A stretch of DNA of 32,173 nt, taken from contig PGYA01000052.1 of assembly GCA_002839435.1 (NCBI GenBank), forward strand, positions 1-32,173. The letters run 5' to 3'. The number at the start of each line of letters is the position of its first letter. Position 1 is the first letter of the stretch. This document shows, piece by piece, positions 15,537 through 23,827 of this stretch. The notes under the pieces are model-generated. The model saw only the letters and a list, made by a program, of their open reading frames with translations, was not told where the DNA came from and searched no databases. Origin of the DNA: Candidatus Riflebacteria bacterium HGW-Riflebacteria-2. Lineage in GTDB: Bacteria > Muiribacteriota > Ozemobacteria > Ozemobacterales > Ozemobacteraceae. The translations under genes were made by a program, and so were the position numbers.

Positions 15537-17369
15537 ATGGCCATGATTATTCAAAGTGCAAGATCATCATTGTTTTATAGAAGTCTGATGCTTCTTCTGT
15601 CAGTCATGATTTTGAGCCCCATGTCCGGCTTTTCTCGCGATCTTGAGCGGCCGATTCGCTTCACGGTAATGCACACCAATGATTTTCATTCGCAGTTATC
15701 GGGCCTTGGGCCAGACCTGCTTTTCACGCCGCGGGCCAATGATGACGACCCGGTTCTTGGTCATGCTGCCCGTCTCATGACAGTTATTCGAAGCGTAAAG
15801 GCAAACCGTATGCGTAATGATCGCCCGGTATTGCTTGTCGATGCTGGCGATATGCTTTTTGGCAGCCTGTTTCACATGCTTGGCCCATGTGCCGATTCAG
15901 AACATGCGCCCGAATACCGCTTCTATCATGAAGCGGGTTACGATGCAATCAGTCTTGGCAATCATGATTTTGATGCCGACGAGCAGGGTCTGGCAAGAGC
16001 GCTTGGCAAGGCAAAAAATGCCGGTTACGTGCTGCCTTTCGTTGCTTCTAATCTCAGTCTTGCCAAAGGAAGTGCTGATGGCCACCAGCTTTGGCAGTTT
16101 GTCAGGTCGGGCGGCACCGCATTGCCTGAGACGGCATTTCAGGATTTTCAGATCCGTCAGTTGCCCGCTGGTATTGATCAGCCGCCGGTCAGGGTGGGTA
16201 TTCTCGGGCTGGTTGGCCCGAATGCTGCGCAACTTTGTACTGCCACCCGCAAATCAGTGCAATTTACTGGTTATGACGACAAGACGGCAAAAGCTGACGA
16301 AAAGGCTTTTCATGCTCTTGTACAGAAACGAGTTGACCAGCTGCGAAAGGAAAAGGATTGTCATATTGTCATGGTGCTGTTGCATGGCGGACATCCCGAA
16401 GATGAGAGCCTGGCGAAGGAAGTCAGGGGCATCGATCTGATAATTGCCGGTCACACCCATCAGGCGTATGTAAAGCGGGAAGGTTCGACTATTATCGCAC
16501 AGGCCGGCCATGGCGGCGCCAATCTCGGTGTGCTCGATCTTGAATATGACGGTCGTACCCTCAGGTTGCTCAATCCACAAAGTTCGCTGGTTGCAATTGA
16601 TGACAGCATTCCAGCTGAAGCAGATGTGCTCGCCTGGCTTAAAAAGACCAGTCGCGAAGTCGATCGGCTGATCAGGCAGACAGGATTCGCTGCTGGCGAC
16701 CCAATTTGCATGGTAACGCGCGATCGTCGCAAGGCGAGTTTTCCAGCCAATGCTGCCGCAGTTTATACTGCTACTAATCTTCTCAGAGCGGTTAACCGTC
16801 GCCTGGTAAACCCGGTTGACCTTTATTTTACAACTTATGGTCTGGTTCGTTCTGAATATCTGACTATCGATGACAAGCCGACGATGTATGCATTTTCAGA
16901 TATTTTCAGGTTTTCACCGCTGGGTTTTGCCGCAGATGGCACGCCGGGCGCTCCGATTGTTATTTTCTCGCTTTCGCGGGCACAAACAAAATTGTTGTTA
17001 GAAATCCTGACCTGGCAGAGCAAAAAGTTTCCGGTTTACGAGCCGGCGGTTTCGAGTAATCTGAGATATTGCCTGAATAAACATGGAGTTCCACTTGCCA
17101 ACAAGATTTCAGATCTTGAACTTGACGGTCAGCCTTTCCTGAAGTGGCCACGGCGCATTCGTATAGCTACCACGCTTTTTTGTGCCGAGAACCTGCTTAA
17201 AATAAATAAACTCACCAAGGGAGTCATTCGCATTACTCCGCGCGACGATGCCGGCCAACCAATTACAAAATTCGCTGATTCCGGTTTGCCGCGCGAGCAC
17301 GTGCTGCTTGCCGACGAATTGCGCAGGGTGCAGGCGGGCGGTGTTGTCGATGCATCGGAAATGCCGTAA
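15537..17369 (+). CDS. Secreted 5'-nucleotidase / cyclic phosphodiesterase (UshA-like metallophosphatase)
   Basis: Periplasmic or exported two-domain phosphatase, 610 aa from the ATG at 15537 (AAAGGA upstream; an in-frame TTG at 15507 is less likely). A signal peptide covers about residues 1-34. The calcineurin-like domain (about 40-330) carries the metal motifs in order: HTNDFHSQ (Asp49, His51), VDAGD (Asp105), GNHDFD (Asn142, His143), LLHGGH and GHTHQAY. The C-terminal 5'-nucleotidase domain (about 370-590) binds the nucleoside. The family removes phosphate from nucleotides, nucleotide sugars or 2',3'-cyclic nucleotides outside the cytoplasm for salvage; which substrate is used here cannot be read from sequence. 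Confidence 0.88.
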   Translation: MAMIIQSARSSLFYRSLMLLLSVMILSPMSGFSRDLERPIRFTVMHTNDFHSQLSGLGPDLLFTPRANDDDPVLGHAARLMTVIRSVKANRMRNDRPVLLVDAGDMLFGSLFHMLGPCADSEHAPEYRFYHEAGYDAISLGNHDFDADEQGLARALGKAKNAGYVLPFVASNLSLAKGSADGHQLWQFVRSGGTALPETAFQDFQIRQLPAGIDQPPVRVGILGLVGPNAAQLCTATRKSVQFTGYDDKTAKADEKAFHALVQKRVDQLRKEKDCHIVMVLLHGGHPEDESLAKEVRGIDLIIAGHTHQAYVKREGSTIIAQAGHGGANLGVLDLEYDGRTLRLLNPQSSLVAIDDSIPAEADVLAWLKKTSREVDRLIRQTGFAAGDPICMVTRDRRKASFPANAAAVYTATNLLRAVNRRLVNPVDLYFTTYGLVRSEYLTIDDKPTMYAFSDIFRFSPLGFAADGTPGAPIVIFSLSRAQTKLLLEILTWQSKKFPVYEPAVSSNLRYCLNKHGVPLANKISDLELDGQPFLKWPRRIRIATTLFCAENLLKINKLTKGVIRITPRDDAGQPITKFADSGLPREHVLLADELRRVQAGGVVDASEMP

Positions 17370-17420
17370 ACAGGCAACAGCAAGTCAGCCGATTTCAGCT
17401 TTTTGCGGCAATAGCAGCCT

Positions 17421-17445
17421 GAAGCCGCCGGAAGCCGCCGGAAGC
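17421..17445. repeat. Short tandem repeat, 10-bp unit
   Basis: GAAGCCGCCG occurs twice in tandem (17421-17430 and 17431-17440), followed by a partial third copy GAAGC. It lies in the 188-bp gap between the nucleotidase and the next gene. That gap also holds a TATAAT at 17517-17522 that may be the -10 box of the next gene; no good -35 box goes with it. Confidence 0.6.
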
Positions 17446-17557
17446 ACAGATCAGGCTAGAATAAGCGCGCATCCATGTTTTTTGCTCGAAGGGGTGGCGG
17501 GCCGGCGGTTTATCTGTATAATTACGAAACAGTGTACGAAGATAAGGCAACAATATA

Positions 17558-18175
17558 ATGAAAAATCGTAAACTTGGCTTGTTTGCTGTTATTGCTCTGG
17601 TGCTTTGTGTTTCTGCATCGGTTTCTGCTGTGACGCCTGAATTTGCGGCTCTGCATCAGGATCGGGTGCAGCCGACGCATGACGTCGTGTTGAAGAAGAT
17701 CTTGTTCGTCTGTGGGCAGATAAATGCTTTATATCACGGAACAAACGATATGGTGGGGGCGCTGCAGCTCGCCAAAAACAACAATGTGACCGTTGAAATG
17801 CTGTCGGCGCAGCTGCTCGCAGTAAAGATCGGGCTCACCGAAAAGCCCGCACTTATCAGGCATATTGCCAGAGAAATAGAGTTCTGCGAAGTTTATCCCG
17901 GTTTCCCGCTGGGGTTTGACGATTCCCCGGAAGGCCCCGAAAAAATCAGCGTCGAGTTTTATAAGATGGCTGATCACATTGAGAATCTCCGGATCAACCA
18001 TCAGCTCAAAGAACTGCCGGAATTGCGCAAAGAGGCTCAGAGAGTCGTTTTTGAACTGTTCTGGACCGACAGCGAAAAGATGCGCACATTGGCTTCTGAC
18101 ATGCTGAATTTTTTACGCATGGTGCTCAAAGAAGACATTCCGTTCCATATTTTTGGCAAACCTATTCACCGCTGA
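17558..18175 (+). CDS. Hypothetical secreted protein
   Basis: 205 aa with a clear signal peptide: MKNRK, a hydrophobic stretch to about 22, and a likely cut after SVSA (24). The mature part is mainly helical and has no cysteine pair motif or known signature. TAAGGCA lies about 9 nt before the ATG. I do not recognise the family. A strand-conserved repeat element lies between its end and the convergent outer-membrane gene. Confidence 0.75.
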   Translation: MKNRKLGLFAVIALVLCVSASVSAVTPEFAALHQDRVQPTHDVVLKKILFVCGQINALYHGTNDMVGALQLAKNNNVTVEMLSAQLLAVKIGLTEKPALIRHIAREIEFCEVYPGFPLGFDDSPEGPEKISVEFYKMADHIENLRINHQLKELPELRKEAQRVVFELFWTDSEKMRTLASDMLNFLRMVLKEDIPFHIFGKPIHR

Positions 18176-18238
18176 TTCGGCCATTCTCAGATAAGGCAGC
18201 AGAAATATACAAAATGGTATTGAAAACTTCACTTAACC

Positions 18239-18274
18239 TGTCATTGCGAGGAGCACAGCGACGAAGCAATCTCA
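18239..18274. repeat. Dispersed 'TGTCATTGCGAGG' type intergenic repeat
   Basis: A 36-bp intergenic stretch starts TGTCATTGCGAGGAGC and ends GACGAAGCAATCTC. ATTGC and GCAAT form the ends of an imperfect inverted repeat. From memory, near-identical short palindromic elements are scattered between genes in many unrelated bacterial genomes and metagenome bins. It sits between two convergent genes. Confidence 0.6.
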
Positions 18275-18323
18275 CCGTTCCTGGTAGTTTTCAGCGAGCT
18301 TTGGCGCAGTTCTAATACAAAAT

Positions 18324-19439
18324 CTAGAACTCGAGGTTGAAGCTGGCGGTGTAGCGACGATCTTCTTTTTCACCGGGGCGCTGGCCAAGTTCTTCACCGT
18401 AGGTGGCAGCCTGCACCTGCAGGTCATACCATTTGACCGCTAAGCCGGCAGTTGGATAGCCGCCACGCAGACCGCAGAGGAAATGTATTCCCTCAGCCAG
18501 TTCGACCTGCATGCCCAGGCGCAGTTTGGTCAGGGCCGTGCGGTCATCGCCGTTTTCCCAGTAGTCGGCAGCAAGAACGAGTTTTTCGTTGCGCTCAGGT
18601 GGGCCGGTCAACGGTTTTATCGAAGTTCCAATGGCGAACTGGCGTTCGAGTGTGCCGGCTTCTTCGCTGTAGTCCGTGCTTAAAACGTTGCCAACAAAGA
18701 GTCCGAGTGACGATTGCCAGGGGTTGTTGAGCTGCCAGAGCGCGCCGAGGTCGAAGTCGAGAGTTGCGCCAGAACGGTCGGTATCTTTCAAAGCGCCCGG
18801 AGTCAGGGCAGCGAAGTCTCTGGCGTAAAAGCTCTGTTCGGTCATTTTGCGGGTTGCCACTTTCATGGTAGTGCCCCACCAGCCGATAGTGCGGTCTTTA
18901 AATAGTATCTGTGATTCATTGAAGCCGCGGGCAATCGAGCCGGTAAGCACGGCATCCTGATATACTTCTGATTTGACCAGTGGATTGGCCGGGTTCTCGA
19001 CCGAGAAGCGTTCTGAATCGTGGTAGTAAGCGGCCATGCCGAAACCGGTGGCACCCATGTAATAAGCCATGGCCGACCAGGCCTGATAACCGGTTTCGCC
19101 CATGACTGACATGAGATTGTTGAAGTTGGCGGCCCGGCTGGTGGCGGTGTCGTCATCGCTGAGACTTTTGATTTTGCCGTTAACCTTGCTGTAATCCTCG
19201 TTCTGCTTGATCATAGCGTTGAGGACCGAGTAAGAACTTTCCTTTTGCAGGCCGAGTCCGGCCGGGTTGGTGAACAGCGCCTGGTGGTCATCGGCGAGCG
19301 CGACGCTGGTGCCGCCCATGCCGAGTGTGCGAACGCTTTCATAGATGAAGTTTTTGTCGGCATGTGCCGGTATTGCAGAAAATATAGTGCAGAGAAATAC
19401 CAAAATGACGGCGAACCTTTTTTTATAGCAGCTTTGCAT
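18324..19439 (-). CDS. Outer-membrane beta-barrel protein (FadL/PorV-like)
   Basis: 371 aa with a signal peptide (cut near AHA, about residue 27). The mature start RTLGMGGTSVALADD followed by FTNPAGLGL is the hallmark of FadL/PorV-type barrels (conserved G-A/S-V and NPAGL near the N-terminus). Alternating amphipathic strands follow, and the chain ends in Phe (ASFNLEF), as expected for insertion by the BAM complex. It may act as a channel for hydrophobic compounds or a scaffold for surface proteins; the cargo is unknown. The start overlaps the lipoprotein stop by one base (TGATG), so the two are probably made together. Confidence 0.83.
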   Translation of the reverse strand: MQSCYKKRFAVILVFLCTIFSAIPAHADKNFIYESVRTLGMGGTSVALADDHQALFTNPAGLGLQKESSYSVLNAMIKQNEDYSKVNGKIKSLSDDDTATSRAANFNNLMSVMGETGYQAWSAMAYYMGATGFGMAAYYHDSERFSVENPANPLVKSEVYQDAVLTGSIARGFNESQILFKDRTIGWWGTTMKVATRKMTEQSFYARDFAALTPGALKDTDRSGATLDFDLGALWQLNNPWQSSLGLFVGNVLSTDYSEEAGTLERQFAIGTSIKPLTGPPERNEKLVLAADYWENGDDRTALTKLRLGMQVELAEGIHFLCGLRGGYPTAGLAVKWYDLQVQAATYGEELGQRPGEKEDRRYTASFNLEF

Positions 19440-20269
19440 CAGTTCGCTCCGTCCAGGCTCTGCAGTTCGGCCTTGAAATTAGCTTCAGAAGCAGCGAACC
19501 AGGCATTTGCCTGCTGCAGAATTGTCGCAAAGTTTCCGACTGCCAGTATTGTACTGCGGTTAGCTGGCGTATAGGTGCCAGTGTAATTCACACCCTGAAT
19601 CGGTGAAACCGTCTTCCATTCGCTGCCGCGTCCGTCGAGAGCCAGAGTCAGTTCGATAAACGCGCGCTCGAGCGAAAACGCCGAAGTCGTATCGGTAAGG
19701 CGGCTGTAAAGCTGTTGCCAGGTCAAAGATTTTTCGTCGTTGGTGTCGAAGTCTATCTGATCAGGCGTATCGAGCTTTTTGCTGAGATTGGTATCGTATT
19801 TGGCCAGCAGGCGGCGGGCAGCGGCAAGGGTTGCCATCAGGCTGCGGAACATGCGGTCGTCGTTTCCCGGTTGCACTATTCTGTTCATGTCGGTGATGGC
19901 TTCTTCAAGCAGTTCGGTGTCGGTAATCGTCAGCGACGCCTTGAAAATAATCGCGGCAGTATTGGCCGGAACAGAATCGTTCTGCAGAATGTTGAGTACA
20001 TTGAACATGTTGAACCCCGCCAGACCGGCAAGAGCGCCAGCACGGCCGCGCCAGACCTCTTCGTCGCCGCCGTAGTCGGCAACCAGGCCGTCGTAGAGTT
20101 CACGTGCCTTGCCGTAATTCGCTGCAGCAAGTTCGAGCCTTGCTTCGCCGGCAATGGCAGAGAAGTCGCTGTCGTTGAGATTGCGGTCAAAGCCTTCGAA
20201 GACGTTACAACCGCTGATCAGCAGGCTTGCCGTCAGCAGCAGTGCGAGAAGGCGGTGTTGATTAAGCAT
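19439..20269 (-). CDS. Lipoprotein with TPR-like helical repeats
   Basis: 276 aa. The signal peptide ends with the lipobox LISGC (lipid-bearing Cys21). Residues about 40-90 read as a TPR-like pair (ARLELAAANYGKARELYDGL, then WRGRAGALAGLAG); the rest is helical with no known catalytic motif. GGAG lies 5 nt before the ATG. It is the first gene of a two-gene unit with the outer-membrane barrel, so it may help assemble or gate the barrel, as lipoproteins often do for partner porins. That function is inferred from gene order only. Confidence 0.8.
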   Translation of the reverse strand: MLNQHRLLALLLTASLLISGCNVFEGFDRNLNDSDFSAIAGEARLELAAANYGKARELYDGLVADYGGDEEVWRGRAGALAGLAGFNMFNVLNILQNDSVPANTAAIIFKASLTITDTELLEEAITDMNRIVQPGNDDRMFRSLMATLAAARRLLAKYDTNLSKKLDTPDQIDFDTNDEKSLTWQQLYSRLTDTTSAFSLERAFIELTLALDGRGSEWKTVSPIQGVNYTGTYTPANRSTILAVGNFATILQQANAWFAASEANFKAELQSLDGAN

Positions 20270-20378
20270 AAGGACTCCGCGTTTTGTACTATTTCAGGCA
20301 CCTATTCGGCACAATTCGCAGTATTCTGAATTTTTTTCGCCAACAATTTTGCAATGCCATGTTAGATTAGCGATAACA

Positions 20379-20981
20379 ATGAAAGGTCTCAGGCTTGAAA
20401 ATTTAAGTTTTCTCGAGCGTGGCCCCTACACTTTTACAGTTGAGTCGGGGCAGGTGCTGGGCCTGCACGGAGCTTCCGGCGCGGGCAAAACCTTGCTGCT
20501 GCGGGCGATTGCTGATCTTGAGTCGCATGACGGCCATCTGTGGCTTGACCAGACAGCCTGCAGCGAACTCAGCGGCCCGCAGTGGCGCCGCCGTGTCGCA
20601 TATCTCCCGGCCGAAAGCTTGTGGTGGTATGACCGGGTCGGCCAGCACTTTTCTGCAGCGCCGGAAAGCGTCTGGCTGCAACAGCTTGGCCTGGCCGCCG
20701 AAGTCATGGACTGGGAAGTGAACCGTCTATCAACCGGTGAAAAGCAGCGTCTCGCGATTTTGCGACTGTTGCAAAATCGGCCGCATGCGCTGCTGCTGGA
20801 CGAGCCTACAGCAAGCCTGGACCAGGGAAGCATCGGTCGGGTTGAAGAATTCATTCTCAGTTATCTCAGGCAAAATTCAGCGCCGGCGATCTGGGTAAGC
20901 CATGACCCGGTACAGCTGGCTCGTGTAGCTGCCCGTCGCATGGAAATTCTGGCTGGCGGCGAAATGCGGGAACAGGCATGA
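20379..20981 (+). CDS. fetA: ABC transporter ATP-binding protein, FetA/YbbL-like
   Basis: Cytoplasmic ATPase partner of the FetB-type membrane protein that overlaps it by 4 nt (ATGA). 200 aa from the ATG at 20379. Visible motifs are Walker A GASGAGKT (31-38), signature LSTGEKQR (117-124), Walker B ALLLDEPTASLD (137-148) and the H-loop VSHD. The Q-loop position reads YLPAESLWW, where the usual Gln seems to be replaced, which is odd. In E. coli FetAB is linked to iron export and peroxide resistance; the substrate here is inferred from the partner. An upstream TTG could add 10 residues, but there is no Shine-Dalgarno for either start. Confidence 0.8.
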   Translation: MKGLRLENLSFLERGPYTFTVESGQVLGLHGASGAGKTLLLRAIADLESHDGHLWLDQTACSELSGPQWRRRVAYLPAESLWWYDRVGQHFSAAPESVWLQQLGLAAEVMDWEVNRLSTGEKQRLAILRLLQNRPHALLLDEPTASLDQGSIGRVEEFILSYLRQNSAPAIWVSHDPVQLARVAARRMEILAGGEMREQA

Positions 20982-21799
20982 ACGTAATTCCACTTGGCGC
21001 TTTTGAACTGTCGCTGGCCAGCCTTCTTGTGTTTCTGCTCGCTTTTTTGAGCTACTGGCACCGCCTCGAAATCGAACGGCCTCTTTTGATCGCGGCTTTA
21101 AGAACAGTGGTGCAGCTGTCGCTCATTGGTCTTGTGCTCAATGTAGTGTTCACGACAGTAAACTTTTATCTGGTAGCTCTGATCTGGTCTGTAATGCTTA
21201 CGGCCGCCGGTTGGGAGGTCATGTCACGGCAGAAAGTAAGAGTTAAAGGTGCCGGCCGCTTTTTTATCGGTACCAGCTCGATGATGGTTTCGTCGTTTTC
21301 GATTATGGTTCTGACTCTCACTCTGGTGATAAAAGTAGATCCCTGGTACAGCCCGCGTTATGCGATTCCAATACTCGGTATGTTGCTTGGAAATACGATG
21401 AACGGTGTGGCGCTGGCGATGAATACTTTTTCAGGCCTCGCCTGGAGCCGTTGGCAGGTGATTGAACAGCGCCTGGCGCTTGGCGAGACTTCGGTCGAGG
21501 CAATCGACGATATCTGGCGCGAAAGCGTGCGAACCGGGCTGATTCCGATAATAAACTCAATGGCTGCAGCCGGTCTGGTAAGCCTGCCGGGCATGATGAC
21601 CGGGCAGATTCTCGCTGGCAATACGGCTGGCGAGGCGGTGCGTTACCAGATTCTCATTATGTTTATGATCTCGTCAGGTACGGGATTTGGTGTTATACTT
21701 AGTCTCTGGCTGGTGCGCCGGAAAATGTTCGATGCACGTGAGCGCCTGCGCCTGCGCGAAAGTTTTTACCGCATCGAGTCAGCTGGAAGCAAAAAATAA
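20978..21799 (+). CDS. fetB: ABC transporter permease, FetB/YbbM family (UPF0014)
   Basis: Inner-membrane protein of 273 aa with about seven hydrophobic segments. The segment SLPGMMTGQILAGNTAGEA and the preceding GLIPIINSMAAAGLVS are characteristic of the FetB/UPF0014 family, as are IPILGMLLGNTMNGVALAMN and the basic C-terminus. The ATPase gene upstream overlaps by 4 nt, as in fetAB pairs. The E. coli homologue exports iron or is linked to iron-dependent stress tolerance. The gene is followed after 20 nt by a nitrilase-family gene that may be in the same transcript. Confidence 0.88.
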   Translation: MNVIPLGAFELSLASLLVFLLAFLSYWHRLEIERPLLIAALRTVVQLSLIGLVLNVVFTTVNFYLVALIWSVMLTAAGWEVMSRQKVRVKGAGRFFIGTSSMMVSSFSIMVLTLTLVIKVDPWYSPRYAIPILGMLLGNTMNGVALAMNTFSGLAWSRWQVIEQRLALGETSVEAIDDIWRESVRTGLIPIINSMAAAGLVSLPGMMTGQILAGNTAGEAVRYQILIMFMISSGTGFGVILSLWLVRRKMFDARERLRLRESFYRIESAGSKK

Positions 21800-21819
21800 G
21801 TGTTTGAGGAGCGTTTGTG

Positions 21820-22614
21820 ATGAAGGCTGGTTTTGTTCAGTTTACCCCGGAATTATGTAATCTCGATGTCACTATAAATCGGCTGGCAAAGCTGCTTAAG
21901 GAAGCGCCCCCGACTGACCTGCTGGTTTTGCCGGAATTGAGCAACTCGGGTTACAACTTTCCGACCAGAAACGATGCCTTCGACGCTGCCGAAGAATTGG
22001 GCAACAGCCGTTTTATCACGCTGCTGCACGATCATTGCCGTCGCACCAATTCATATGTGGCTTCTGGGTTTAACGAGCGCGAAGGTTTCAAGCTGTTCAA
22101 CTCTGCCGTTCTTGTTGGGCCGGGCGGGCTGATTGGCACATACCGCAAAATCCACCTGTTTTACAACGAAAAAGACATTTTCTCGGCTGGTGATGTCGGG
22201 GTGCCGGTTTTCGAGACACCGATCGGTAAAATCGCTATGCTTGTCTGTTTCGACTGGATGTTCCCAGAAGTCTGGCGCATCGCCATGCTCAAGGGCGCTG
22301 ACATCGTGTGTCACTGTTCCGCTCTTGTTCTTCCTGGTTTTGCACAGCGTTCAGTGCCGATTCACGCTCTGATCAACCATTTTTACGTAATTACCGCCAA
22401 TCGCACCGGTAGCGAGCACGGTTTGACCTTTACCGGCATGTCGACGGTCGCCGACCCCAATGGTGAAGTGGTTTACCAGGCCGGTGCTGAAACGACTGAG
22501 TGCCAGATCTTTGACTTCGATCTTGAAAAATCACGCAAAAAGCTCATGACGCCGCGCAACGACATAGTTGCCGATCGCCGCCCCGAGATGTACCACGAGT
22601 TGCTGACATTGTAG
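21820..22614 (+). CDS. Carbon-nitrogen hydrolase (nitrilase superfamily amidase)
   Basis: Cytoplasmic amidase of 264 aa from the ATG at 21820 (GAGGAG 8 nt upstream; a GTG at 21817 would add one residue). The Glu-Lys-Cys triad is complete: Glu39 in LPELSNSGY, Lys110 in YRKIHLF and Cys143 in VCFDWMFPE. Length and motifs are typical. Members cleave C-N bonds in small amides, nitriles or carbamoyl groups; this sequence does not let me choose a substrate. It follows fetB by 20 nt on the same strand. Confidence 0.87.
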   Translation: MKAGFVQFTPELCNLDVTINRLAKLLKEAPPTDLLVLPELSNSGYNFPTRNDAFDAAEELGNSRFITLLHDHCRRTNSYVASGFNEREGFKLFNSAVLVGPGGLIGTYRKIHLFYNEKDIFSAGDVGVPVFETPIGKIAMLVCFDWMFPEVWRIAMLKGADIVCHCSALVLPGFAQRSVPIHALINHFYVITANRTGSEHGLTFTGMSTVADPNGEVVYQAGAETTECQIFDFDLEKSRKKLMTPRNDIVADRRPEMYHELLTL

Positions 22615-22830
22615 GTGAGAGGTCAGGGGAAACGCATTATAACGCCCAGGAGCTGCAATCAGACTGAATTATCTGCCAATTTTGCGCGAAAGTTTCCCGG
22701 AATCGTTTTGGCAATGGAGATGGAATAGAGTTGATGCGTTTAGCCCGGGCGAGAAGTTTAGCGCTTTACAGCAGGGCAGGTTTATAATATGTTTTGGTCA
22801 GCAGACAATCACAGGAGGTAATCATCTCAG

Positions 22831-23559
22831 ATGAAAAAGTTAGGTCTATTCTTGTTCGCAGTAGCGTTATTCTGCTTTGGCATTGCAACCCCAGGTTGCA
22901 GTAAGAGTGTCAGTGGTGAAGCGCCCGAAGTTTCGGCAGGCACCTGGATTAACACAGACAGTTTCAAGCTTGCCGATCACAAGGACAAAATCGTTGTCGT
23001 CGAATTCTGGGCAACCTGGTGCCCACCATGTCGCACCACTATTCCTCATCTCAAGACAATGTACGAAGAATACAAGAACAAGGGAGTGATGATAGTTTCG
23101 CTCAGCCAGGAACCGGCTGACACCATCAACGAGTTCAACAAAAAAGCCGGTATGAACTGGATCATTGGCGCTGAAAGCTCTTCCGGGTCGGCTTATGGCG
23201 TTACCGGAATTCCCGCCGCTTACATCGTAGTAGACGGCAAGATCGTCTGGAACGGGCATCCGATGGATGGTCTCGATGCCAAAATTAAAGAGCTGGTAGA
23301 AGCCCGTGGCGGCTCAGCCGCTGCTCCGGTTCCTGCCAAAGAGCCTGTTGCTGAACCTTCTCCTGATGCTGCTGGAAAGACTTTGTTTCCAGAGACGGAA
23401 GAGCCGGCAGCTGATGAAATTATTCTGCCAGATGATGAAGAAGAATTAGTGCCGCAGGAGGGCGAAGAACCAGCCTCTGCCGATGCTTCTAATGAAGATC
23501 CTATTCTTCCGGCAGACGATAAAATACTGGAAGACAGTGAAGTAAACCTGGGGGAGTGA
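22831..23559 (+). CDS. TlpA/ResA-like thioredoxin lipoprotein with acidic tail
   Basis: Periplasm-facing thiol-disulfide protein, 242 aa. The signal peptide ends at TPGC (Cys23 likely lipidated). The thioredoxin domain (about 40-155) has the active site WCPPC (Cys64, Cys67) in FWATWCPPCRT and the cis-Pro loop GIPAAYIV. From about 160 to the end is a low-complexity Pro/Ala/Glu/Asp-rich tail, not part of the usual family length (about 160-180 aa), which would make an extended, very acidic arm. AGGAGG lies 12 nt upstream of the ATG. A TATAAT at 22783-22788 may be its -10 box. The stop overlaps the start of a peroxiredoxin remnant (TGATG), so the two were probably a thioredoxin and peroxiredoxin pair. 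Confidence 0.88.
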   Translation: MKKLGLFLFAVALFCFGIATPGCSKSVSGEAPEVSAGTWINTDSFKLADHKDKIVVVEFWATWCPPCRTTIPHLKTMYEEYKNKGVMIVSLSQEPADTINEFNKKAGMNWIIGAESSSGSAYGVTGIPAAYIVVDGKIVWNGHPMDGLDAKIKELVEARGGSAAAPVPAKEPVAEPSPDAAGKTLFPETEEPAADEIILPDDEEELVPQEGEEPASADASNEDPILPADDKILEDSEVNLGE

Positions 23560-23708
23560 TGAATAAGTCAGAACTCAAGGCTGGCGATAAGGCTCCAGCG
23601 TTCACTTTGCAGAATAAAGACGGCAAGGTTTTGCAGACCTGGTATAAAGTTAAGCCTGAGCAGACGGTTCCTTTGGCAGTGGAGTTCGTTAAAGGGCTCG
23701 AGCGCTGA
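23559..23708 (+). pseudogene. Internally deleted Bcp-type peroxiredoxin remnant
   Basis: A 49-codon frame overlaps the TlpA-like stop as TGATG. Its first half (LKAGDKAPAFTLQNKDGK) is the normal start of a Bcp/AhpC-TSA peroxiredoxin, and its second half (KVLQTWYKVKPEQ and VEFVKGL) is the normal end of Bcp (usually GK..vWyKVKP...HAeeVl..lk.L). The roughly 100 residues between, including both redox cysteines, are absent. The join falls at DGK, a tripeptide that occurs near both ends of Bcp, as expected for a deletion between short direct repeats. It cannot work as a peroxidase. It could be a real deletion, or a collapsed repeat in the assembly. Confidence 0.65.
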
Positions 23709-23726
23709 CTTTCAATAATGAATGAG

Positions 23727-23769
23727 TTTCCGTTCGTGGCTGTAGCCGTGAACGGAAATTCTTTTTTTT
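23727..23769 (+). terminator. Rho-independent terminator
   Basis: An imperfect stem TTTCCGTTC..GGCT pairs with AGCC..GAACGGAAA (23727-23758) around a short loop, and is followed by a run of eight T at 23762-23769. It ends the fetAB-to-peroxiredoxin-remnant stretch, before the AlbA_2 gene. Confidence 0.85.
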
Positions 23770-23827
23770 GGCGGCATTGCAAAAATGCCGATAATATGAA
23801 AAAGTAAAAAACAGCAGAGAGTGCGCG

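Noticed and set aside
19715..20329. 204-codon plus-strand frame opposite the lipoprotein
   Set aside because: It is the antisense shadow of the lipoprotein gene, which has a lipobox, a start with Shine-Dalgarno and coupling to the barrel gene.
20345..20378. Possible promoter TTGCAA-17-GATAAC before fetA
   Set aside because: The -10 box would touch the ATG, so the transcript would start inside the gene.
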